This document shows, one piece after another, positions 35,340 to 44,268 of a stretch of DNA of 64,000 bases. Each line of letters begins with the position of its first letter. The stretch's first letter is position 1. The notes beneath the pieces were generated by a model that saw nothing but the letters and a program-made list of their open reading frames with translations, searched no databases and was not told where the DNA came from. The position numbers and the translations under genes were made by a program. The DNA comes from Sutcliffiella cohnii (GTDB taxonomy: Bacteria; Bacillota; Bacilli; Bacillales; Bacillaceae_I), in NCBI RefSeq assembly GCF_002250055.1, contig NZ_CP018866.1:2162501-2226500 (forward strand), given 5' to 3'.

Positions 35340-36182
35340 ATGGGGAAAATCGCTTGGGTAACAGATAGTACAGCTTTTATCGATGAGGAGCTTGCTAATC
35401 ATCCTGATGTATATACAGTTCCAATGGTCATTTATTTTGGAGAAGACGAGTATTTAGATGGCGTTAACATTACGAAAGAACAATTTCAAAAATTATTAGT
35501 AGAAAGTGAAATTCCACCTAAAACATCACAGCCATCCGTGGGAACATTCGCCGAATTGTATAATCAATTAGCTCAAAATTACGATCAAATCGTCTCCATT
35601 CATCTTTCAAGCCATTTAAGTGGAACGGTTTCATCTAGTCAACAAGCAGCAAAATTAGTGGATATACCAGTGACAACAATTGATACTAAAACATTGTCCT
35701 ATCCATTAACCGCTATGCTAAAAACAGCAATTAAGCTTGTAAATGAAGGTCATAGCATAGAAGAAGTGGAAAGAAAACTAGACGATATGGTAAATAAGTC
35801 AGAACTTTATGTACTAATAGGGAGTTTAGAGCAACTACACCGAAGCGGAAGAATGACTAGTGTTCAAAAAGTGTTAGGTAGCTTACTTCAAATAAAACCA
35901 ATCATTGCAATTAAAGACGGAAAGCTGGATGTTGCAGAAAAAGTTAGAACAGAAAAGAAAGTGTTTCAACGTATGCTGGAGTTATTTGATGATGCATTTA
36001 ACCGAGGTACGGTAAAAGAACTTTATTTATTATATGGCCGCGAAGAAGAACAAACATTCTCTATTAAACAAAAAATAAAAGAGACATATCCAAACCTTAA
36101 AGTAGGCGCTTATCCTATTTCTACAACAATCTCCGTTCATGCTGGAGTAGACACAGTAGGATTAGCTTGGTTTAACGAATAA
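35340..36182 (+). CDS. DegV family fatty-acid-binding protein
   Basis: A 280-residue DegV/FakB-type protein. WVTDSTAFIDEEL opens the fold; PPKTSQPSVGTFAELY and IHLSSHLSGTVSSS are the lipid-binding motifs, and the C-terminal SVHAGVDTVGLAWF is characteristic. FakB proteins present fatty acids to the FakA kinase. AAAGGAGTG precedes ATG 35340. It has a paralogue at 47990-48832. Confidence 0.9.
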   Translation: MGKIAWVTDSTAFIDEELANHPDVYTVPMVIYFGEDEYLDGVNITKEQFQKLLVESEIPPKTSQPSVGTFAELYNQLAQNYDQIVSIHLSSHLSGTVSSSQQAAKLVDIPVTTIDTKTLSYPLTAMLKTAIKLVNEGHSIEEVERKLDDMVNKSELYVLIGSLEQLHRSGRMTSVQKVLGSLLQIKPIIAIKDGKLDVAEKVRTEKKVFQRMLELFDDAFNRGTVKELYLLYGREEEQTFSIKQKIKETYPNLKVGAYPISTTISVHAGVDTVGLAWFNE

Positions 36183-36215
36183 GAAAAGTACGCTTGCGTT
36201 ACTTTTCTTTTTTTC
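36181..36215 (+). terminator. terminator after the first DegV gene
   Basis: AAGAAAAGTA (36181-36190) pairs with TACTTTTCTT (36200-36209), then a T run. The stem begins inside the stop codon. Confidence 0.8.
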
Positions 36216-36278
36216 TTATCTAAAATAAGTGAGTTATTGTAGCAAAAAACACAGTCATTAGGCACGTTTCTACTGAAC

Positions 36279-36512
36279 TTATACATATGTTAAGACAAAT
36301 ATTACTTCGCCATTCATTGGATACGCTCCGATAAGCTTGTAACCTATACTTAAAAATCTCGATAATGTTTCTGCGCATGACTTTGATACTGGTTCTAACG
36401 GTGCATGGTCACTACTTGAAAGATGAATAAAATCTAACTGTGGGTAAGAACAACGAATGACAACTACGTGAGTCCCTAACCAAGCTGTACCGATAACATT
36501 TCTACAAAACAT
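36279..36512 (-). CDS. small hypothetical protein, 77 aa
   Basis: A 77-residue protein with a clear GGAGGAG site 7 bases before the ATG at 36512. Two Cys are near residues 3 and 21, and one Cys (KSCAETLSRFLSIGYKLIGAYP) precedes a predicted helix. The C-terminal part (GYKLIGAYPMNGEVIFVL) has beta character. No family is recognised. It is oriented opposite to both neighbours. Confidence 0.6.
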   Translation of the reverse strand: MFCRNVIGTAWLGTHVVVIRCSYPQLDFIHLSSSDHAPLEPVSKSCAETLSRFLSIGYKLIGAYPMNGEVIFVLTYV

Positions 36513-36629
36513 GATAACTCCTCCGTTTTTTCATATAGTATGCTTCTACCTAAAACATTGCCAAAAATGTGCTATACAATCTATTCCATGTTAAAATAAT
36601 TGAGAAATCAATATTGGAGGAAAAGAAAC

Positions 36630-37262
36630 GTGATTCAACATATAGAAAGTTTTGTTCAACAAAAATTAAGTCATGATACTACCGGACATGATTGGTATCA
36701 TATTGATCGTGTGCGAAAGATGTCCATTCATATTGCCAAAAATGAAAATGTAAACATTGAAATAGTAGAAATTGCAGCTTTATTACATGATATTTTAGAT
36801 GAAAAATTAGTGAAAAATAAAGAAAATGCAAAACGAGAAATTATCGATCTGCTTGAATCTTTACAATATCAAGACGAATACATACAACAAATTATATATA
36901 TTATTGAAAATGTAGGGTTCAAAGGCGGAAACGGTATGCAAATGGATTTGGTAGAAGGGAAAATCATTCAAGATGCAGACCGTTTAGATGCGATTGGTGC
37001 AATAGGAATAGCTAGAACGTTTATGTATTCAGGTGCAAAAGGACAGGCGATGTATGACCCAAACATTCCAGTAAGAGATGAAATGTCATATGAACAATAT
37101 CGAAATGAAAAATCTACTGCTATAAATCACTTTTATGAAAAGCTAGTTAAACTAATACATACATTACATACTGATACGGCAAGAAATATAGCAAAAGAAA
37201 GACATGATTTTCTTAAGCTATTTTTATCGGAATTTCATAGGGAGTGGGAAGTAAAGTTATGA
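36630..37262 (+). CDS. HD-domain phosphohydrolase (YedJ-like)
   Basis: The HD motif is visible: HDWYHIDRVRKMSIHIA, IAALLHDILDEK, and QDADRLDAIGAIGIARTF, supplying the His/Asp metal ligands. HD hydrolases of this group act on nucleotides or phosphate esters; the substrate is unknown. The start is GTG 36630, with GGAGG 9 bases before. The stop overlaps the start of the ABC-F gene (ATGA), which implies coupled translation. Confidence 0.85.
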   Translation: MIQHIESFVQQKLSHDTTGHDWYHIDRVRKMSIHIAKNENVNIEIVEIAALLHDILDEKLVKNKENAKREIIDLLESLQYQDEYIQQIIYIIENVGFKGGNGMQMDLVEGKIIQDADRLDAIGAIGIARTFMYSGAKGQAMYDPNIPVRDEMSYEQYRNEKSTAINHFYEKLVKLIHTLHTDTARNIAKERHDFLKLFLSEFHREWEVKL

Positions 37263-39175
37263 AAATGATTATTGGAGAAAACATATCAAAAATATACGTA
37301 GAGAAGCAATTATTACATAATGTTTCATTTAGCATACAAGAAAAAGAAAGAGTTGGATTAATAGGAGTTAATGGAACAGGAAAGTCTACATTTTTAAAAA
37401 TTGTTGCTAGTAAAGAAAGTGCGGATGAAGGGACAATTACAACCTCATCAGACTATAAAATTTCTTTCTTATCTCAAAAACCTAATCTAGATGAAAATCT
37501 ATCAATAATGGAACAAGTTCTTGATGAAAACACATCAATAAATAACATAATAAAATCTTATGAATCATGTCTTTCTAAAATTCAAGAAGATCCTATGAAC
37601 GAGAAGATTCAAAGTGATTTAATGCATTATCAACAACAAATGGATAGTTTAAATGCGTGGGACCATAGTTCAAACGCAAAAGCTGTTTTAAATAAACTAG
37701 GTATAGAGGACGTTACTGTTAAAGTAGGTCAGCTTTCGGGAGGGCAAAAGAAAAGAGTAGCATTAGCACAAACATTACTACAAAATCCAGATCTACTCAT
37801 TCTCGATGAGCCAACAAACCATTTAGACTTTGAAACCATCATGTGGTTAGAGGATTACTTAAATAAATTTACGGGTGCTCTTCTTCTCGTTACGCATGAT
37901 CGTTATTTCTTAGATAAAGTAACAACGAAAATATTTGAATTACATAATGGCCATCTTTATACTTATTTAGGTAATTACGCAAGTTATTTAGAAGCTAAAG
38001 CCATAAGAATGGAAGAACTCGAAAAAACTGAAACAAAACAAAAAAGTTTATATCGGCAAGAGTTAGAATGGATGCGAAAAGGTGCTAAAGCGAGAACTAC
38101 AAAACAAAAAGCTCGTATCCAACGCTTTGAAAAATTAGAAGAGAATGTGAAAGTGAATAACGAAAAAACTCAACTAGAGATGGTAACTGCAGGTACACAA
38201 CGTTTAGGAAAAAAAGTATTAGAACTAAAAGATGTTTCTGTTACATTTAACAATAAAGTAATATTAAAAAACATAGATTTATTATTAAAACAAAAAGACC
38301 GAATTGGAATTGTTGGTCCAAATGGCGCAGGGAAATCGACATTACTTAATGTCTTAGCAAGTAAACTTGTACCATCGGCTGGAGAGTTGGAAAAAGGCCA
38401 GACAGTTAAGATTGGTTATTACACCCAGGAACAAGAAGATATGAATGGGGAACAGCGTATTATCGAGTACATTAAAGAGGAAGCAGAAGTAGTCCATACA
38501 GAGGACGGGCAAATGATTAGTGCTTCACAATTGTTAGAACGGTTTTTATTTCCACCACACTCTCACGGAACCCCAATTAGAAAACTATCAGGTGGAGAGA
38601 AGAAAAGATTATATTTATTAAAAATATTAATGAGCCAGCCAAATGTATTATTACTAGACGAGCCTACGAACGATTTGGACACAGAAACGTTAACGATATT
38701 AGAGGCATATTTAGAAGAATTCCCAGGAGTCGTAGTAACTGTTTCACATGACCGATACTTTTTAGATAAAGTCGTTACAGAGCTCCTTATACTAGACGGA
38801 AGTGGTACTGCTCGAAGAATCTTCGGCGAATATAGTGATTACCTACTCGAACAACAGGCTAAAAAGCAGTTAGAAAAAAAAGAGGCAGTAAAGTCGGTTG
38901 AACAACCAATTAGACTAGAAAAGAAGCAATTGAGACTTTCTTTTCAAGAGCAAAAAGATTGGGAGACTATAGAAGAAAGAATAGCAGATCTAGAAATAGA
39001 ATTAGAAAGAATTAGTAAGGAGATTGAAAAAGCAGGTAGTGATTACGGAAAGATAAGTGAGTTAATGGAAAGTCAAAATATGAAAAGTGAACAATTAGAA
39101 GCCCTTATGAAACGTTGGGAAGAGCTTTCAGAAAAAGTAGAAGCGATTCAAGCACAAAAAGCAGGGTCAAAATAA
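37259..39175 (+). CDS. ABC-F family ATPase (Uup/YfmR-type)
   Basis: Two ATP-binding cassettes without membrane domains. The first has GVNGTGKST (about 36-44), LSGGQKKRVALAQ and LLILDEPTNHLD; the second has GPNGAGKST (about 356), LSGGEKKRLYLL and VLLLDEPTNDLD. Between them is the linker with EWMRKGAKARTTKQKARIQRF, typical of Uup/YfmR, and a C-terminal coiled coil (about 545-635) follows, also a Uup mark. ABC-F proteins act on the ribosome to resolve stalled translation. It is not obviously an antibiotic-resistance ABC-F. It overlaps the HD gene by 4 bases. Confidence 0.92.
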   Translation: MKMIIGENISKIYVEKQLLHNVSFSIQEKERVGLIGVNGTGKSTFLKIVASKESADEGTITTSSDYKISFLSQKPNLDENLSIMEQVLDENTSINNIIKSYESCLSKIQEDPMNEKIQSDLMHYQQQMDSLNAWDHSSNAKAVLNKLGIEDVTVKVGQLSGGQKKRVALAQTLLQNPDLLILDEPTNHLDFETIMWLEDYLNKFTGALLLVTHDRYFLDKVTTKIFELHNGHLYTYLGNYASYLEAKAIRMEELEKTETKQKSLYRQELEWMRKGAKARTTKQKARIQRFEKLEENVKVNNEKTQLEMVTAGTQRLGKKVLELKDVSVTFNNKVILKNIDLLLKQKDRIGIVGPNGAGKSTLLNVLASKLVPSAGELEKGQTVKIGYYTQEQEDMNGEQRIIEYIKEEAEVVHTEDGQMISASQLLERFLFPPHSHGTPIRKLSGGEKKRLYLLKILMSQPNVLLLDEPTNDLDTETLTILEAYLEEFPGVVVTVSHDRYFLDKVVTELLILDGSGTARRIFGEYSDYLLEQQAKKQLEKKEAVKSVEQPIRLEKKQLRLSFQEQKDWETIEERIADLEIELERISKEIEKAGSDYGKISELMESQNMKSEQLEALMKRWEELSEKVEAIQAQKAGSK

Positions 39176-39242
39176 GCAATATAAATGTGAAAAATATCTC
39201 TCTATGATACGATGAAAGAAAAAAAGTAAGGAGATCAGCTAT

Positions 39243-40358
39243 ATGAATATAAAAGCAATAGAGCCGACACCAAGTCCTAATACGATGAAAGTGTTATTAG
39301 ATAAAGAATTACCGTTCGGTACGAGAAATAATTATACGAAAGACAACCGTACAGAAGCACCTGAAATTATTCAAAATATACTAAATATTGAAGGCGTAAA
39401 AGGCGTTTACCATGTCGCCGACTTTTTGGCAGTAGAGCGAAATGCACGCTTCGATTGGAAAAATATCCTTTTGGAAGTTCGTGCATTATTCGGTGAAGAA
39501 CAAGTTTCCGAAAAAGAAAATGCTTCTTATAATCCATCTGAGGGATTTGGGGAAGTAAAAGTATTTGTTCAAATGTTTCACGAAATTCCTATGCAAGTTA
39601 AATTAACAGACGGTGAACAAGAAAAGCGTGTAGGTCTTCCTGATATCTTTTCTAAAGCAATTTTAGAAGCACAAAGTAAGGAAGAAAATGTCGTCCTAGA
39701 ACGAGAGTGGAAAGAACACGGTATAAGATATGGTGACTTAGAAGCAGTAGGGACGGAGATAGTGGAGGAGCTTTCAGCTGCGTATCCACCTGAAAGATTG
39801 CAAAGACTGTTACAACAAGCTCATAGTACAGAAAAAATAGTGAAACGAGAGTCTTATAAAGTAACGGGGGATATGTTAAATAATCCAGATTGGTCAGAAC
39901 GATACCGCGCATTAGATCAAATGGACCCTGGAGAATCGGATATTCCTGTATTAGCGAAAGCTTTAGATGATGAAAAGGCGTCCATTCGCAGATTAGCGAC
40001 AGTGTACTTAGGAATGATAGAAAAAGAAGAAGTTTTACCATTATTATATAAAGCATTAAAAGATAAAACAGTTACAGTACGTAGAACGGCAGGAGATTGC
40101 TTGTCTGATATAGGTAGCGAAAAGGCAATTCCGGCAATGATAGAAGCCCTTCAGGATAAAAATAAACTAGTCCGCTGGCGTGCAGCAATGTTCCTATATG
40201 AAGTTGGAGATGATTCTGCACTAGAAGCTTTAAGAAAAGCAGAAGATGATCCTGAATTCGAAGTAAGTATGCAAGTTAAAATGGCAATTGAACGCATTGA
40301 AGGCGGAGAAGAAGCAAAAGGTTCAGTATGGAAACAAATGACGGAAAGAAACAACTAA
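39243..40358 (+). CDS. ypgR: YpgR/CvfC family protein: Nfu N-terminal domain plus HEAT repeats
   Basis: A 371-residue protein with an N-terminal NifU-N (Nfu_N) module (IEPTPSPNTMKVLLDKELPFGTRNNY) and a C-terminal set of HEAT-like repeats (about 220-355, e.g. KALDDEKASIRRLATVYLG). Staphylococcal CvfC belongs to this family, but its biochemical role is unclear. AAGGAG precedes the ATG. It is followed 14 bp later by brxA, the same order as ypgR-yphP in Bacillus relatives, which suggests a redox or Fe-S link. Confidence 0.88.
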   Translation: MNIKAIEPTPSPNTMKVLLDKELPFGTRNNYTKDNRTEAPEIIQNILNIEGVKGVYHVADFLAVERNARFDWKNILLEVRALFGEEQVSEKENASYNPSEGFGEVKVFVQMFHEIPMQVKLTDGEQEKRVGLPDIFSKAILEAQSKEENVVLEREWKEHGIRYGDLEAVGTEIVEELSAAYPPERLQRLLQQAHSTEKIVKRESYKVTGDMLNNPDWSERYRALDQMDPGESDIPVLAKALDDEKASIRRLATVYLGMIEKEEVLPLLYKALKDKTVTVRRTAGDCLSDIGSEKAIPAMIEALQDKNKLVRWRAAMFLYEVGDDSALEALRKAEDDPEFEVSMQVKMAIERIEGGEEAKGSVWKQMTERNN

Positions 40359-40372
40359 AGGAGGAAACACTA

Positions 40373-40807
40373 ATGTCAAATGCATATGATGAATATATGA
40401 AGCAAATGGTCAAACCGATGAGAACAGAGCTAACAACAGCTGGCTTTAAAGAACTAACTTCGGAAGAAGATGTTGTTAATTACATGGAGAATACAACTGG
40501 CACTTCATTAGTTGTTATAAACTCAGTTTGTGGCTGTGCAGCAGGATTAGCACGCCCTGCAGCAACTCAAGCAGTAGTTCAAGCTGAAAAAACACCGAAC
40601 AATTTAGTTACAGTCTTTGCAGGACAAGATAAAGACGCAACAGCAAAAATGAGAGAGTATTTCGGTGATATCCCACCATCCTCTCCTTCCATGGCAATTT
40701 TAAAAGGAAAAGAAGTGGTACATTTTATTCACCGCCACGACATTGAATCATTCCCAATGGAAGATATTATGAATAACTTATTAAACGCATTTGAAAAACA
40801 TTGCTAG
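40373..40807 (+). CDS. brxA: bacilliredoxin BrxA (YphP)
   Basis: A 144-residue UPF0403 thioredoxin-like protein with the CGC active site in VINSVCGCAAGLARPAA (about 52-54). BrxA removes bacillithiol from S-bacillithiolated proteins. The length and the PPSSPSMAIL segment near the cis-Pro fit. AAAGGAGG precedes ATG 40373. It implies the organism makes bacillithiol. Confidence 0.95.
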   Translation: MSNAYDEYMKQMVKPMRTELTTAGFKELTSEEDVVNYMENTTGTSLVVINSVCGCAAGLARPAATQAVVQAEKTPNNLVTVFAGQDKDATAKMREYFGDIPPSSPSMAILKGKEVVHFIHRHDIESFPMEDIMNNLLNAFEKHC

Positions 40808-40854
40808 AAAAATTGCAAAACTAAAAGAATAAATATAAAATTCAATAAGCATTC

Positions 40855-40893
40855 ACAAACTACCTTGTATTATAAAGATACAAGGTAGTTTGT
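40855..40893. terminator. 16-bp perfect hairpin after brxA
   Basis: 40855-40870 pairs with 40878-40893 without mismatch. It is T-rich at the end and can work in both directions. Confidence 0.8.
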
Positions 40894-41045
40894 TATATTG
40901 AAGTTTGTAATATAAAAAAATCCTTAAAGGTGGACACCATACAAGGTATATCTTGCACCATGGAGAATGAAATAAGCGGTTCGGTGTTAAACTGCTATAA
41001 TATTTTGCCTTCCTAGATTTAGAACCGTGAGTGGAACGGAGCGGA

Positions 41046-41295
41046 AGACACTTGACTCCAGCGGGATGTAGAGGGAAGGTCGAGACCCCACAGGCGAAGC
41101 CGAGGAGGCTCGACTCCACGAAAAGCGTAAGCGCATCGATCTGGCCCGTACAAACTGGAGCAGTCCGGTAGGAGATAAAGGAAACACAACGAAACGTTAG
41201 TTGAGTTGATGTTGACTTATCGTACGGACGGACTGGGAAGTTTGATAGGGCCAATGCGTTGGAGCTAGACATCTCCCCGCGGAAAGCAAGTGTCT
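41046..41295. repeat. GC-rich structured interspersed repeat (copy 1)
   Basis: About 250 bp, much richer in G and C than its surroundings, with no ORF that has a ribosome site. The ends are complementary: AGACACTTG plus GCGGG (41046-41065) pair with CCCGC plus CAAGTGTCT (41276-41295). Internal GTCGAG/CTCGAC and GCGTAAGCGC stems are also present. The part 41163-41270 recurs, inverted, at 53026-53190. Repeats of this appearance (GGAGCTAGAC tails) are scattered in Bacillaceae genomes. Function is unknown; it may be a mobile or RNA-structured repeat. Confidence 0.75.
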
Positions 41296-41368
41296 GCAGC
41301 GAAGTGCAACGGACTAACTCAAAACACTCTCTATTTTCAAGTTAATCCTTTTAAAAAGGAGTTATCAT

Positions 41369-42142
41369 ATGTACATAACAACAGCTGGACGAACAGATGA
41401 AACTTATATTCAAAAAGCGAAACAATTGGCTCTCCATCACAACTTTAAATACATCAATCGAAATAAATTGTCTATCGAAGCACTTCATAACAAATATAAC
41501 GAAGATATAATAGTGGTTGGGAAAGAAAGACTTGAACTATTTAAGTTAGGTAAAAAAGAACCAATCTTCTTCCATCCAAACTCAGCAGCATTTCGTTTAA
41601 AAAGACTAATAAAAGGTGAGACAGAGCCATTTTTAGAAGTAACAAAATTGCAAAATGGCATGTCTTTCCTAGATTGCACTCTGGGACTCGCTTCTGATAG
41701 CATTATCGCCAGTTATATCGTTGGGAAAAATGGAAAAGTAACAGGGTTAGAAGGAAACCGAACCGTAGCATTTATTGTTCAAGAAGGATTAAAAACGTGG
41801 CCAAGTGAGAATGAAGCTTTAGTAAAAGCGATGGAAAGAGTTCAAGTCGTAACAACAGATCATAAAGAGTATTTACAAACTTTGGACAGTAATAGTTACG
41901 ATGTTGTCTATTTTGATCCAATGTTTACAGAAACGATAGAGGAATCACAAGGGATCCTTCCGCTAAAAAGTGTCGCAATTTATGAAGGTCTAACCGAACT
42001 TACTATAAATGAAGCCTATAGAGTTGCCAAAAGTAGAGTTGTGTTAAAAGATCATTGGAAAAGTGACCACTTTAAAAAGTTTAATTTTCAAGTACAAGTT
42101 AGAAAAACAGCTAAATTTCACTTCGGTGTTTTGGAAAAATAA
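41369..42142 (+). CDS. class I SAM methyltransferase, YpiP-like
   Basis: A 257-residue protein with a charged N-terminal domain (about 1-90, FFHPNSAAFRLKRLIKGE) and a methyltransferase fold: SFLDCTLGLASDSI replaces the usual glycine-rich motif I, GLEGNRTVAF is motif II, and DVVYFDPMF resembles the (D/N)PP(F/Y) motif IV of N-methylating RNA enzymes. The position between brxA and ypjP agrees with B. subtilis ypiP. The target is probably nucleic acid, but this is unproven. AAAAAGGAG precedes the ATG. Confidence 0.8.
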   Translation: MYITTAGRTDETYIQKAKQLALHHNFKYINRNKLSIEALHNKYNEDIIVVGKERLELFKLGKKEPIFFHPNSAAFRLKRLIKGETEPFLEVTKLQNGMSFLDCTLGLASDSIIASYIVGKNGKVTGLEGNRTVAFIVQEGLKTWPSENEALVKAMERVQVVTTDHKEYLQTLDSNSYDVVYFDPMFTETIEESQGILPLKSVAIYEGLTELTINEAYRVAKSRVVLKDHWKSDHFKKFNFQVQVRKTAKFHFGVLEK

Positions 42143-42178
42143 AGAGTGGACATGTTAAAAAGGTGGAGGTGATTTACA

Positions 42179-42310
42179 GTGGCTAAACGAAAGAAAAATC
42201 CAGCTAAAACAGGTCTATCTAGCTCTCAAGTTGAAGGACAAGGAACAACAATGGAAGAAACAGGATCAGTTGAGAAATCATCAAGTCGCAATAAACCGAA
42301 GAAACATTAA
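42179..42310 (+). CDS. small basic protein, YuzL-like, 43 aa
   Basis: A 43-residue Lys/Ser/Gly-rich protein (MAKRKKNPAK start, VEGQGTTMEETG core, KPKKH end). It resembles the YuzL-type small spore-associated proteins of Bacillus. The start is GTG 42179, with AGGTGGAGGTGAT 8 bases upstream. It is followed by a terminator. Confidence 0.65.
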   Translation: MAKRKKNPAKTGLSSSQVEGQGTTMEETGSVEKSSSRNKPKKH

Positions 42311-42367
42311 CTTGAAATGGATGCAATTGCAGGAATCAATTATAAACTTAAATATCTAGTAAGCATT

Positions 42368-42401
42368 AAAAAAGCTCGCATTATACATGCGAGCTTTTTT
42401 T
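42368..42401. terminator. bidirectional terminator
   Basis: AAAAAGCTCGCAT and ATGCGAGCTTTTT arms around TATAC, flanked by A and T runs, between convergent small genes. Confidence 0.88.
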
Positions 42402-42474
42402 AGTCTGTTACTCCTAAAAAGATAAAGTATCCAAGTGTAATAAAACATGCAACAACTAAAACTGTTTCAAACAT
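42400..42474 (-). CDS. 24-aa single-pass membrane peptide
   Basis: GGAGG sits 9 bases before the ATG (42474). The product is one hydrophobic helix, opening MFETVLVVACFITLGYF and ending GVTD. The stop abuts the terminator. The strong ribosome site and pure membrane character argue that it is real. No family is recognised. Confidence 0.6.
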   Translation of the reverse strand: MFETVLVVACFITLGYFIFLGVTD

Positions 42475-42685
42475 AGTGTGAACCTCCAGTATGTATTATT
42501 CATTTCATTTTATCAAAAAAAAGGAAAAGGATGAACATAAAATATGAAGAATTTAAGAAAGTTCCTTTTCTTGTTTTTATATGTAAAAATGTCTGAATAT
42601 TTATGGTATAATCATATTATACAACAAAACAAAACATTTATACATGATAGAAAAATTTAATAGTTTTATAGAGAGGAAGATTATT

Positions 42686-43252
42686 ATGCCCAAATGGCTA
42701 AAAAAATCACTAGTCATCCTAATAACGACCTTAACATTTGGAATGGTGGCTCCACCAGCTTATTTATTAGCTGATGATAATAATAATGAACAATCTTTAA
42801 ATAGTTATACTAATGACCGTATTGAAATAAAACATGAGTTACATACGAAAGAAGCTTTTTTACAACAAGTTACTAATCAAGCATTAAATCAATCATACGA
42901 GAAGTTCGGAAGTAAAATTGGACCAGTTATTAAAGATGAATTTAATGATGTTATTTTACCTAAAATTGAATACGTATTATCTCAATTAACTGAACAGTAT
43001 CCCGAAGAAGAATTACAAAACCTAGTAATTTCTGAAAGCCCTTCAGGTGGCCATAGCGAAAAAATCTTTCATATTTATCATAGCCTAACAGGGAAAGATA
43101 TTATTCGTTTCCATGTAAGAAAGGATCACCCTCCTTTAGATGGATATTATTTTAATTTTCATTATCATACACATCACGACGATTTCCAAATGCACCATAC
43201 TTTAGGTAGTATCTTTTGGTCAAAAAACACTCCTCCTAAATGGATGAGCTAA
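42686..43252 (+). CDS. ypjP: YpjP family exported protein
   Basis: A 188-residue protein with a basic/hydrophobic N-terminal signal (about 4-29). The mature part is rich in His, with FNFHYHTHHDDFQMHHTLG near the end and DHPPLDGYYF before it. The match is to B. subtilis YpjP, a protein of unknown function, also by synteny. The His cluster could bind metal. ATG 42686 has AGAGAGGAAG upstream; the longer frame begins inside the leader. Confidence 0.82.
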   Translation: MPKWLKKSLVILITTLTFGMVAPPAYLLADDNNNEQSLNSYTNDRIEIKHELHTKEAFLQQVTNQALNQSYEKFGSKIGPVIKDEFNDVILPKIEYVLSQLTEQYPEEELQNLVISESPSGGHSEKIFHIYHSLTGKDIIRFHVRKDHPPLDGYYFNFHYHTHHDDFQMHHTLGSIFWSKNTPPKWMS

Positions 43253-43261
43253 TAATGTGAG

Positions 43262-43296
43262 AAACAGTTTGTATTAAAAGCAAACTGTTTTTTTTA
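43262..43296 (+). terminator. terminator after ypjP
   Basis: AAACAGTTTG (43262-43271) pairs with CAAACTGTTT (43281-43290), then a long T run. Confidence 0.85.
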
Positions 43297-43440
43297 TGTT
43301 TTTTATCAGTAACTATATTAAAATATTAAAATTATGTTACAAAAATGAGTACAATTTAATAGTTTTGTGATATAATGTATATTATTCTGATAATTTAAAA
43401 AACAACAACCCATTAATTTATACAGATAGGGCTGATCATC

Positions 43441-44187
43441 ATGTGGAAACGAACTAGTACTATTTTATTTTTAACTTCGATACTTTTACTACCAGCTCTT
43501 TGGAAAGCATTCGCGAGTGTTGATGCTATTTCATTAAAAGATTATCCATCTAGTCAATTAAACCTCCTTTTAGAAGATGTTCCAAATAGAGAGTTATTAA
43601 ATAAAATTATATTACTTCCACCATCAGAGTTTTCCTATGAAGAAACAGCTAAAATGATAACTACCATTTCTGTTATTCCAGAAACAATATTATTTTCTCT
43701 CGTCCAACAGCATGTTCAGCTTTACCTATTTGAAGGATCTTTAACAGAGGTGAAAGGGTTCGAACATTTAAAAGGAACGAAGCCCCGTGGCTACAGTTCA
43801 CAAGGACCCACGTGGGATGATGTACCTGGTATAGGCGGTTCCAAATTAGTACTTGCAAAAATTGGCCATAGTAATATAGGTCAAGGTCACGGTTCAATTA
43901 ATTTGGAATTACACGAATTAGCTCATTCTATTGATCGTTTCGTTTATGGTAACGTTAGATATAACGAAGATTTTATTAAAATATGGAAAAAAGAGGCGCC
44001 CATCTTATTTCCTAATCAAACTTATTTTTTACATTTCATAGAGGAGTATTTTGCAGAAACATTTGCGATGTACTATTTAAATGAACAAACAAACGAACAT
44101 TTACTTAATTTAGCCCCTTTAACACATAAATTTTTCGAAGATTCTACTAATATTAAAAACTCTATGAATTTATCTATTTATTATTAA
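43441..44187 (+). CDS. secreted zinc metalloprotease, lethal-factor/PPEP-like (ATLF domain)
   Basis: A signal peptide (about 1-26, ending AFA) is followed by a short propeptide-like region and a metalloprotease domain. The zinc motif HELAHSID (about 158-165) comes after GHGSINLEL, and EEYFAETFAMYYLNEQT (about 201-217) supplies the third ligand Glu region. This arrangement is that of the anthrax-lethal-factor C-terminal (ATLF) family, which includes the Pro-Pro endopeptidases (PPEP) that release surface adhesins. The substrate here is unknown. It lies between ypjP and thyA. Confidence 0.83.
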   Translation: MWKRTSTILFLTSILLLPALWKAFASVDAISLKDYPSSQLNLLLEDVPNRELLNKIILLPPSEFSYEETAKMITTISVIPETILFSLVQQHVQLYLFEGSLTEVKGFEHLKGTKPRGYSSQGPTWDDVPGIGGSKLVLAKIGHSNIGQGHGSINLELHELAHSIDRFVYGNVRYNEDFIKIWKKEAPILFPNQTYFLHFIEEYFAETFAMYYLNEQTNEHLLNLAPLTHKFFEDSTNIKNSMNLSIYY

Positions 44188-44268
44188 TTAGCATTTCGTC
44201 TACTGCGAGATGCTTTTTTTTGATAGAATATAATAATGAATTAAGTAATGTGATGAAAGGTGAATGAA

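Noticed and set aside
40987..41272. Two minus-strand frames (66 and 139 codons) across the first repeat copy
   Set aside because: They are by-products of the GC-rich repeat; they have no ribosome site, and their composition is not protein-like.
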